64,000 bases of DNA from Thuidium tamariscinum (taxonomy: Eukaryota; Streptophyta; Bryopsida; Hypnales; Thuidiaceae): contig OX344753.2 of NCBI GenBank assembly GCA_947034885.2, forward strand, positions 24,754,347-24,818,346, read 5' to 3'. The notes below the pieces were generated by a model. That model was not told the DNA's origin. It did not search any database and saw only the letters and a list, made by a program, of their open reading frames with translations. The position numbers were made by a program, and so were the translations under genes. Below, one piece after another: positions 1 to 9,158 of this stretch (its first letter is position 1; each line of letters starts with the position of its first letter).

Positions 1-38
1 AAAAACATGAAAATCCACTATGCGTGCATGCACAAAAA

Positions 39-88
39 TGTGGCAAAAAGAACCACACTCAATTTTGAGTGTGATTTTTTTTACCACA
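39..88. repeat. Near-perfect hairpin without loop
   Basis: A 20-base palindrome (54-73, CACACTCAATTTTGAGTGTG) is flanked by a second complementary pair: TGTGG plus an A-rich run on the left, and a T-rich run plus ACCACA on the right. Together they make an imperfect stem of about 25 bp with no loop. It may be the collapsed core of a fold-back transposon. No coding or RNA-gene signal accompanies it. Confidence 0.5.
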
Positions 89-2017
89 ATTTGGTATAGT
101 GTTGGGCTCTTCAATGTTTAGGGTTTCACTTTGGATCTAGGGGATGGGGGTTTAGGTTGACCCACATTTTCGAACCCAGTGCTTTCAACCACTTTGATGG
201 CAATTGAAGAAACTTCTTATTCACTCCACAATGTAACTTGTTTTTTAGTAGACTTCTTTTGCACAATGTTACACGCCAAGTCTGAATTTGATGTTTTATA
301 GGCAATTTCAATATGTTCTAGTGGACCTTGGGGACGACTAGCTCGTGTCCCTTCCCATATGCAATGTTCTGCTTAGTTAACTTCCAAGACATGGACAATT
401 CCAATCGCACCCTAAACACCAAAAAAATTGTCCCTAGTCTTGTAGACCCACATAGAGCAAATACACGGATAGCAAGTACACCCCAATATAACTAGAACAT
501 TAAACAAGTTGTATGCAAAGTGGAAGTACTACTTGATTTAAAATGTATCTTAAATAATCACGTCCAGAAATGACAAACAGTTGTTCATTATTGTGGTCGC
601 ACTTTTAGAACAAATGATCTTAACCATTCATTGATTTTGCTACCCTAAATCCCATTTTCTATATCCTAAGGTATAATAATCAAGCATATGTAAGCAATAC
701 CGTACAATGAAGCTATCGGTGGTCATATTTCAAAAGAACTACAAAAAAATTTATCCTTTGTAAAGTTGGGACTCAAATTTCATCACATGTCCCAATGTAG
801 TATGCAGGAAGTAGAATAGACTAAATGAAAAAGTGTTTTTTTGCGTGATTGGAATTAGAAGAATCTACAGATTGGAAATACGTCCCCTACATTCCCGGCC
901 TTCTAAGACTTCTATGTACTTCCACGGTTATAGGATCTTCAACATCTATATAGAAATATTTGTAAGGTATCAAAAATACAAAGTTCAGTACAACTGTGTC
1001 ATAAGATAAATTTTTAACCCTGAAGGAGGCCCTTACAAATTGACATGCAAAGCTATTTATTGAAGGCTAGAGTTGATAGCCTAAGTATGGAATATGTGTC
1101 ACTACCTTGTGTGAATCTCATCAAGTACTTTTGAACTTGTCAATGTAAAAAATTCACTTCCAGTACCAAAGATACCTATTGTTCTAGTATCCAATAAGAG
1201 GCATTTCATAGTGCAAACATCATGAGCATGAATTACCAATGATCTTACACAAAAAAAAAAAGTCTCAAATAGTAATAAAAACACATGAGCCATTCATACT
1301 TAATTGCACCAATTTTGTCCTTCTCCAAATCAAATAATCCCTCAATGTTCTTAATATTTGAATGACAAGAAGTACCTAATGTCCCATTACCATATTAAAC
1401 AACATGTACCTTTATAAACATCATGATGTCAATATGGATGGAAGTAGGGGATAAAAATTGTCCTTTCTTTGAGGCCTCTTCGACTGTTCAAAATTTTTCT
1501 AATGATACAATTGGAGCTGATTTTCATCCTATCCATTCCAAACCTTGAAAAAGAACACGCGGAGCTTCTGCTCGACCGATCGATCACGCTCTGTTCGTTT
1601 TTGGACGATGCCCCATTTACCAACTTTGTGCGACTCTGTTCGAGCTGGTGGTGGTTCCGACTGACCAGGGATGCGGAAATGGCAATGGAGTGCGACGCAA
1701 ACCTCTGCACCCAAATTTGGGAAAAGCAGTTTGATTTCATTGGTGTTTCTGCGTCACTTATGGGGTGGCTTGGAGCCTCCGTAGTTAGGTGAAGCATTGG
1801 AATGTAAGACAATCTACTATCAGTTCACTAATGTAACTCAATTCCTAGTTCATTTGCTAGTTCATTCCTTGGATTAGGTCGAGTCTTTGACCATTAAGTT
1901 GCACCAAACTAGGTCTCTTTCAGTTGCAATCATCCCTGTGGAAACTCTTCGTGTTCACTTGCACTTCGCAATTGCTTTTGATCAGATCGAGTCAGCAGAC
2001 ACTGAAGAATTTCAACA
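89..2017. other. Non-coding, no gene recognised
   Basis: This stretch is AT-rich up to about 1.48 kb and has no convincing open frame. A more GC-balanced patch at about 1500-1795 is open on both strands (107 codons plus, 127 codons minus). Neither frame shows a motif I recognise and I cannot choose between them. The patch lies just upstream of the ARF pseudogene and could be its former promoter or leader. Confidence 0.5.
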
Positions 2018-2790
2018 GTGGGAGTGATCCCTACAAAGCTTCTCTCCGGTGTGAGTTGGAGGAACCAGAAGCTGGCAGTCCTCATGCTGGGCCTTGACAA
2101 TGCGGGTACGCAATCCTTCCTTACTTGTTTTCTTCGAGAGTTCAATACTTTATTCCTTCTGGACCATCCATGCTTAGTGCTTCATTTATCTTGTCTTGAC
2201 GTCATGCTGGGCCTTGCCAGTGCTGGTATGTAAACCTTCCTGACTTGTTTTCTTGGAGACTTCGATACTTTATCCATTTTGAACAATTCGAGCTTAGTGC
2301 TTACATGTCTTGTCGTCTCGACGTGTAGGGAAGACGACATTGCTGTACAGATTGAAGCTCGGGGAGAGGGTGGACGCATCCCCACCATCGGCTTCAACGT
2401 GGAGTCCGTCCAATTCCGCAACGTGAACTTCACTCTGTGGGATGTCGGAGGCCAAGACAGGATCCGGCCTCTGTGGAAGCACTACTTCCACAACGCTCAG
2501 GGCTAGGGGTTGATCTTCGTGGTGGACAGCAACGACAGGGAGCGACTCGCCGAAGCGTGATACGAGCTGCAAAGACTGCTGAGCGAGGATGAGCTGCGGG
2601 AGTCAAGGTGCTAGTGTTTGCGAACATGCAGGATCTGCCGCACGCTGTCGACATGTCGGAGGTGACGGAGAAGCCGCGGTTGGCGACAGTGCGAGCCCAG
2701 CAATGGTACTTGCACGGGTGTTTTAGCACCACTGGTGCAGGCCTGCACGAAGGTCTGCCCTCCGTGACGTTGCCTAATCATCTAGCTTTC
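2018..2790 (+). pseudogene. ADP-ribosylation factor (ARF1-class small GTPase) pseudogene
   Basis: Working ARFs are about 181-residue GTPases that recruit vesicle coats at the Golgi. Exon 1 (2018-2105) reads like the ARF N-terminus, with TKLLSG and LMLGLDNAG, but the expected ATG is GTG. An intron (2106-2328) interrupts the P-loop; joining restores [22 protein letters not shown], the DVGGQD switch II motif, LWKHYF, VVDSNDRER and FANMQDLP (normally NKQD) follow. Damage seen: a frameshift near 2388; a six-base insertion giving TAG at 2504; CGA-to-TGA type stop at 2558; a frameshift near 2603; and a duplicated exon-intron boundary. The last recognisable part, GLHEGL, lies near 2750. It is intron-containing, so a decayed gene duplicate rather than a processed retrocopy. 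ARF identity is firm; loss of function is close to certain. Confidence 0.9.
2083..2324 (+). repeat. Tandem duplication of ARF exon-1 end and intron
   Basis: Units 2083-2202 and 2203-2324 are about 120 bp each and clearly similar. Both begin CATGCTGGGCCTTG and both contain a GT splice donor (2106 and 2226). Shared internal blocks are ACTTGTTTTCTT and AGCTTAGTGCTT, and both end in GACGT. The duplication placed a second P-loop half-exon and donor inside the intron. Confidence 0.85.
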
Positions 2791-3551
2791 TTCTCTTTTA
2801 TCTGCACGTTGTCAGCGCTCACTGCAGATAGATCTATGTAGATTCAATTGTATATTAATTTGAAGTCTGCTGCGCTTGTCAGATCTCAAGGTCTTTCTGC
2901 ACTTGGTGGAGGAAGTGGTAGCTTAGCAGGAATGACATTACTGAATTCTTACTTGAGTTTAGGGTCGATTCAGAGCTCTTTTATGCACTCTTCTCACACA
3001 AAGTGTTTACTTTTGAATGCATTTAATATAGTAAAAAACCATCTTTTTTATCCCTCAATGATCCCAAGTGTTGTATGATTGTTCATCGTTGTTTACACTC
3101 TGATCTCTTTAATCTGCCTATTTAGGGTCCCCCCAAAAGGATCATGGCATAGTTTGAAACATGTTGGATGAGTAACTTAGAGGTCAATAACAATTGAGCT
3201 ATTTTCATGATTCTTCCACTTTCTGCTCTGATACATGATTCTAAGTTTTTTTCGTTACTTTGGACACTTCTCTGCCTCACATTAGCGTGTTTCTATGAAT
3301 TATATGGATGAACCTTAGTCTATGGGGTAGCACGAATGAAAGTAGTGTAATCAAGGCGTGTACCATACCCTCTAATTAACATGGTGAATTTTGCATGTTC
3401 CATGCTCCTCCAACGACATAGATCATAAATGTTATCATTTCCATTTCTGAGAATCTGCTAAAAAAACAACGCCTACGAGGTTCACATCTTGACAAGGACT
3501 AGGAGACAATGACAACTTCTTCGATCAGCTGGTATCGCATCACTCCCCTGT
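2791..3551. other. Intergenic, no gene seen
   Basis: AT-rich DNA between the ARF remnant and the BED-finger remnant. No open frame with recognisable motifs and no clear inverted-repeat element was found. Confidence 0.5.
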
Positions 3552-3833
3552 TTGAGGCAGAAGAAGAATTGGTACCGATGCAAGGTTTGCGAGAGCATGT
3601 TGGGCGGCATTCGAGAGCCTGACAAACTGCCAAGCTGGAATCTCGTGAGTCTTATGAGCTGGAACTTGCGCAGTTGTACCAAAGCCTGGCCAGAAAGTAA
3701 GCAAAATGCTTGTCAAGCATCTGGGTCCTGTTTTCATCATCAATGCAAACGTATTTTGAAGGAGCCACGGTTGAAAAGACACTTGGAAAAAATGGATGCA
3801 ATTGATGGGTGTGCCTCTAAGGAGGTTGTATGA
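3552..3833 (+). pseudogene. BED-type zinc-finger fragment, probable hAT transposase remnant
   Basis: One open frame reads KKNWYRCKVCE, then after about 55 residues RLKRHLEKMDAIDGC and KEVV. The order Cys-X2-Cys, then Arg-Leu-Lys-X-His-Leu and a Cys eight residues after the His, is the layout of BED fingers at the N-terminus of plant hAT transposases. The frame opens at TTG, not ATG, and no catalytic or dimerisation region follows. It therefore looks like a decayed N-terminal scrap. The spacing between Cys pair and His is longer than usual, suggesting an insertion or an unspliced stretch. Family assignment is by motif only. Confidence 0.4.
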
Positions 3834-4857
3834 CCATAACGAGTTTGTACTAGTAATGCTGACATTGATGTAGTGAAGTTTGAAGATCAATTTTGTAATA
3901 TTGGCATAATCTGGGGCATCAAAATTTGGGACATTCATTTGCACATACCAATCTAAAAATAAGGGTTGGTATGGATACATAAGCCTTCAAATGTGTCAAA
4001 GTTGAAGAAATTGAAATTGAACGAAATTGAGGAAATTGAGATTGCTGTCACTAGTCTGGGAAATTCCATTAGTCTTGGAAGGTGCCAAACCCAACGATAA
4101 AGAGCCCTAATGGAAGCTATTAGATTGGCTCACAACATGGCCATTGTTGTACATAACTAGATAACAGCGAGAACTAAGACACTTGTCGATTATTCATGCC
4201 AAATTAGTCAAGAAATTTGTAGTTACCTCGTGCTCTTCATTAAGAATCCAATTATGTCTGCACATCTTGCAAAGAACCATGCTTTTAGTTTGAAGTATGG
4301 TTGCTTGCAAGCCACATCGTCGAGATAGTGAGTCTAGGTTTTTGATGTCCAAAGTTGCTCTGTATATCATGTTCTGTGCGTCGCCTTGAGCCTACGCGCA
4401 AATTCCTGATACAATATTGTAGCACAATCTCCCACGTCAAAATCTTTTACAGTGCGAACTCATACAAAAATCACATTTCTCTTCAGTGCTCCTCTTCCCA
4501 TTCACTGCACTACACTGCACCCCACCACCTAAAAAGCAGGCATAACAGTAGACCAGCCTTTGGGGCTAATACAGATATTACTGACTCTCTAATTTCACGG
4601 AGCGTGTCCTCCCCTGGCCACGATGAGTACACAATAAGGCTCTGATGTTATTAGTAGATCTATCTACGACCTAACTCCTTCAATTTCGCCGTGAGAGCAT
4701 TCTAATGTGAAAGAACGGCACCAGGAAACACTTGTTGAGAGGCGATCGAGAAGGGAGACGAAGAGCGTCAAGGTCGTGAAGGTATCAAGAAATTTTGGGT
4801 CGCACTGAGGAAATTTGCAAGTGCAGCCATGTCTCAGTGCGACCAGGAGGAGACGAG
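3834..4857. other. Intergenic, no gene seen
   Basis: Mixed-composition DNA between two remnants. One 96-codon plus-strand frame (4355-4645) has no recognisable motif. The last 200 bases before the BAHD remnant become purine-rich and may be its former leader. Confidence 0.5.
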
Positions 4858-5873
4858 ATGCCGTTTGCGAAACTGAAAGTGATGATGAAGGAAACTACAC
4901 AGGTGATCCCAGTTTCCCTCACACCGAAGCACGGCTACTTCCTCACCAACTTGGACCAGAACATCGCGGTGAACGTGCGCTCCGTTAAACTACGTTCCCA
5001 ACGCCCAGGATGACAAGAAGCACGAAGATTCAGCGTGGGTGTTGAAGGAGACGCTCGGGAAGCTGCTGGTGGAGTTCTACCGCATGGAGGGAAGGCCGGG
5101 CATCAGCTCGGAAGGCAAGCTGCAGGTGGAGTGCGAGGATCAAGGGGTGGTATTCGTGGAAACCACGGCGGCCAATTGTCTGGCGGGGTTCGGGGAGCTT
5201 TCTAGTCCGGCGCCGTTCATGCGGCAGTTAGTGAACGATGTGCCCAGCGCCAAAAACATCCTCGAAATGACGCCGTTCATTGTGCAGGTAACATTGCCAT
5301 GGCCATCGTCTAGTTGTAATCCTGCTCCCAATCCTCTGTTTTTGGCGATGGTTTCGAATCTCAGCTATGGTGATTGTTTGGGTGTGGGCAGTAACATGTT
5401 CACAGTGAATCACAGCATCCCCGTCTCCCCACTTTGCTAGTGGCATTGGAAGGAACTGGTTGTTCCTGGTCGCACATTGCATTCCAGTGGCTAGTCCTCT
5501 TGCCTAATCGAGTGAACTCCACACTTCGGAATAACGAGAGAGTTTCGCACTTCCGAGGTCGGGTAACCAGTCCGATGACGTTTGTCGAACTTCCTCAAGT
5601 CACAGATGTGAAACCCATGACATGATACTGAGCGGAATGTCTGAAACCCAGTGTTCTGTCAAAATGCAGGTGACGACATTCCAGTGCGGAGGCTTCGTGC
5701 TGGGCCTTCACAACCACCACTGCCTGATGGACGGTCTCTCCGCGAACGAATTTCAAGCTCGCGGCGTGGCCATCACGCACCCCCCGCTGGACCTTCACAA
5801 AAACCAGTCTTCAGAGCGAAGACAAATTTGGTCATTAGAACTCAAATTTACAGCACCAATAATCGTAGAATGA
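4858..5873 (+). pseudogene. BAHD acyltransferase (HCT-like), frameshifted and truncated
   Basis: BAHD enzymes move acyl groups from CoA thioesters to alcohols or amines, for example hydroxycinnamoyl transfer in phenolic metabolism. Exon 1 (4858-5287) starts MPFAKLKVMMKETTQVIPV, the typical acyltransferase opening, and contains YRMEGR-like text. An intron (5288-5669, GT-AG) sits at the usual BAHD position inside VQ|VTTF. Exon 2 carries HHCLMDG (5715-5735), the HxxxD catalytic motif. Defects: one extra base in about 4986-4993 shifts the frame just before NYVPNAQDD, and the frame stops at 5871 after about 210 codons. The family is normally about 430 residues. The whole C-terminal half, including DFGWG, is absent, and the sequence turns AT-rich from about 5810, so the break looks like a deletion or insertion junction. 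Confidence 0.85.
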
Positions 5874-5929
5874 GCCACCATGTGATAACTACTACCGTTA
5901 TGAAGCTATAATTGCAAACTACAACAGAC

Positions 5930-6770
5930 TGTATCTAATAAGTATGCAAAAATCCATGCAATCAACAGAAATGATAAGTGTGACTAATTAGCACTTGGAG
6001 GGGTTAACTATAGACTTGGTTTGAAAATTTGGTTCAAGGATCGCATCAACTCCCCAACAACGAAGTCAAGAAACTCAGAAAATAAGCACCAAAGCATGGT
6101 TCATATTAATCACTTGCCTTAGATTTGTTGGGGCTTTTTGGAAACTAAGAGAAATCAAGATTCTATTGGCATGTCTTTCTAAGACACGGTTTGAATAAAC
6201 TATGAATTTTCTCATTACTAATAATGGATGAACCAAAAAAATCAACCCTAGGCTCTCATGTCTAAAAGGAGTACATTATAGGCAAGAGCACATTTTAGGC
6301 AAGAGTCTATATGGATAAGTTCTTGTAAAATTTTCAATATTACTTTATGAAATTTTTTCAAGATTCAATGCAAGGTAAAGGCACCCATAATTGATCAAAT
6401 AAGAAATTCTAGACATGATTTGGGTAGTGCAAGGCAAAGCAAATATTTTCAGAAGTGCTTCAACATAAAATGACAAGGATTGCAAAAATTTTGGTAATTT
6501 TATCACTTGAATTGAAATTACTACAAATTTTGGGAGACAGTGTGATAGACTATCCTCTTCCAATTCTGACCATTCAAAAACTACTTTCCTGCTCATTGCA
6601 TCCTACTTTGTTGCTCACTTGTGTCATTAACTTATTAGTCCAAACCTAGAAAAAGGAGAAAACACGCATTCCAAAGAGAAAATGGAAATCTGTTCCAACC
6701 TTGGTTGCAAATACGACCCCCTATTGATTGTTGATGGGGTGCCGGTCAATAACGGGTGCCTTCACCTTAC
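5930..6770. repeat. Dispersed AT-rich repeat, blocks in order A-D-B-C
   Basis: Four blocks match 51.78-52.84 kb but in a different order. A is 5930-6180, D 6181-6340, B 6345-6690 and C 6690-6770 here; in the other copy the order is A-B-C-D. Parts of B and C also occur at 23.4-23.85 kb (shared text includes TTATTAGTCC and CCTTGGTTG). This is a dispersed, rearranged repeat rather than unique flank. No coding capacity is visible. Confidence 0.6.
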
Positions 6771-8012
6771 ATCCTGCAGGTACAGACAATTTGTTTAACA
6801 TACATTCAACGTAGGCCATCTATGTTGTCAGTAGTTTCCTCACAAATTCTTCACAGCACTTTCATGCGTCACAAACAAACCAGCAAAGAGAAGATGGGGC
6901 ACTTGGCTAGCCATCGAGGAGAGAAATTATATACTGTTGCTCATCACCTCAAACAAGCACTTACATTCACAAAATTTTAATTTTATGCTAATGTGAGTTA
7001 CCTAGAACAATTAGATCAGTACTAAGATAACGTAAAACTAATGTCAAAAAAATGATAACTAGATAGATTATTAGTCACTAAGGCCACTAACACGAGTAAC
7101 CCCGATTAAGTTAAACTGGTATCAACTTTAAAATAACTGAACTTGAGTGTTATAAGAATTGGATGTCTATAACCTAACCCTTCAACAATCCCAAATCCTT
7201 TTGTCAATCTGAGCATATTTTTCCTCGTAACCTTGTACAAACATGATAACATGCCTCAATTTCCTTCAAATTAATTATCAAGAAAGGCTTCTAAATTCAT
7301 TTATTATCAAAAAGAAGTACATAGGATAAATGAGAAGCTGTTTAGAGTAAACATCACCACGAAGCACTTCTGTTCTCTACATCATCCAGAATACGGACTT
7401 CGGGGCACTAACCAAAAAGAACTTCGTCAATCAAGTAGGGAATTTTTTTTGAAGATCCTTTAAAAACCTGACACGACGAGATCTCAAGAGATACAATCGC
7501 CTAACGCTCTTGGTCGCAACCAGTCTCCAATTTTGAGCCAGTGGCATCCAAGCTTGATAGCTACTGGAGAAGGCTTTTCATTTCTACAAAAAAGCAACCA
7601 CAACCAGCGCAAAGGCTAGGAGAACACCCAAACCTTTATATCAATAGGAGCGCAAAGTCGAATCTGCCGGTCAGTCTAAACTTCAATTATAATCCACAAA
7701 CATTAAAGGCAGAAGGCTATCAAACATGACTCTTGGGTACGAATTCAAGTAAGATGATTCGATGGCAAGAATACCAGTCCGTACCTTGTGTAACAAAGAA
7801 TTAGGATAACAGGGGCTCTAGCTTTGTTGTAGCTCGGACTTTGAGTCAGCAACTCCTCAATCTTCCTTCCTCACATTCACAGCACATTCCTGCAGATGAA
7901 GCTGGTTGTCGACGTCCATGCAAAGTCTCACTCCGACGGTCCAGCGACAACGAATGCTTTGTGGGGATGTCATAGCTTCTCTCCTGAAGCAACACGCATG
8001 ATGCACTGATCA
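6771..8012. other. 3' flank and probable 3' UTR of kinase gene copy 1
   Basis: No gene of its own. The stretch is conserved with 53.15-54.35 kb, for example around CATCATCCAGAAT (7381-7393) and CATTCCTGCAGATGAAGCTG (7883-7902). Conservation of the last 500 bases before the stop codon fits a transcribed 3' UTR on the minus strand. I cannot place the polyadenylation site. Confidence 0.5.
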
Positions 8013-9158
8013 TCAAGGACCGTGTCCTTTGCCACGAAGGCGTCCAATGAATTTTGAGACACCCCACTTTCGCTCAAGTCCGCTCACCAAAGGCTGAGGC
8101 ACGCCCCGGTTTTTAAAGACGGCTTCAAGAAAACTCTGAATGTCTCCAGATTTCATTTTATCACAGGCATCGAAATCAAGGTTCGTAAAATAGGCTTCGG
8201 CGCACGCTTCAGCTTCCCTAAGGCCGAAATCGCCACTCGCTTCAGCAGGAACCAAACCGTGAATGTGTTCACGTTCCCTATACAAAATGGTTGCAGCGTC
8301 TTGCAAACAGAATGGAACGAACTTGGTTGCTTCCTGAGGATTTCTCATACTTGGGAGAACCTCAACATAACTTAGAGGAACATCCCAATACGAACACAAA
8401 AAATTAAGGATGAACTCCTTACTCCGGTCTACTGAATATTCCTTTCTTCTTCTAGCAGCAATACCAACAGGAATGACTATTCCATTTGATCCCAGTTGCT
8501 CTCGTATATACCCAATGATCGTCGCCGCGTTTTTGATTTCAGCTTTTGTTTTAACCTCCCAACAAGTTCGCCAAAGCCTATTCTTCGCATCAGCATCCTG
8601 TAAGTCAACTTTTATGATCAAATCCTCCACGCGTTGGCTATCGTCAAAGAAACGCTGCGTCCACCGCACTTTATTCTCATACAGTTCAGTTCCAGTCACT
8701 AGAATTTGTACCGGAACTCCATTAAGCTCCTTGGTGATGTCCCCCCATTGCAAGGCATTCGGAAGGTCATCCAGCCTCTCGCAGACATACCACACCATAT
8801 GCAACCTCGAGCTACTATTCGGGAACGGCGTAGCGTCTTCGGGAGAATAATACAGGTCTTCACTCCAAGCAGCCTTCACGTTCGCGTGGTGCCAGCGTTT
8901 GTTCCTCACTTTCACAAAGCTCATAATGTCCGTGTAGTCAGCTTTACTCCTCGCTGCAACTCGGTACAGACACATAGGCGGCGAAATACTAACACTTTCT
9001 TTCAAGAGAATCTGATCTTCCATAAGGTGCCCTGAATCCCCACATATCGACATGCACGTCGCCTCCACTAATTTCGCATTCCCTAGGACAAGGATTCTCA
9101 ACGCTCGCGCGCCAGGCTGGAAAGTTCTTCTACCGTTCTGCGCCAGAGCAATTGAACA
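8013..9158 (-). other. Pseudo-GTPase exon of kinase gene copy 1
   Basis: Exon 3 alone: 381 codons plus stop, exactly the same length as in copy 2. The open frame extends a few codons upstream to an ATG at 9170, but that ATG lies in the intron. The matching intron stretch in copy 2 differs by one base in length and lacks it, so it is not a separate start. After the G-like core come helical stretches IGYIREQLG and CAEAYFTNLD, and a basic end, GKGHGP. Confidence 0.7.

Noticed and set aside
3530-3537. TGGTATC resembling a retrotransposon primer-binding site
   Set aside because: The match to the initiator tRNA end breaks after seven bases and no flanking long terminal repeats were found.
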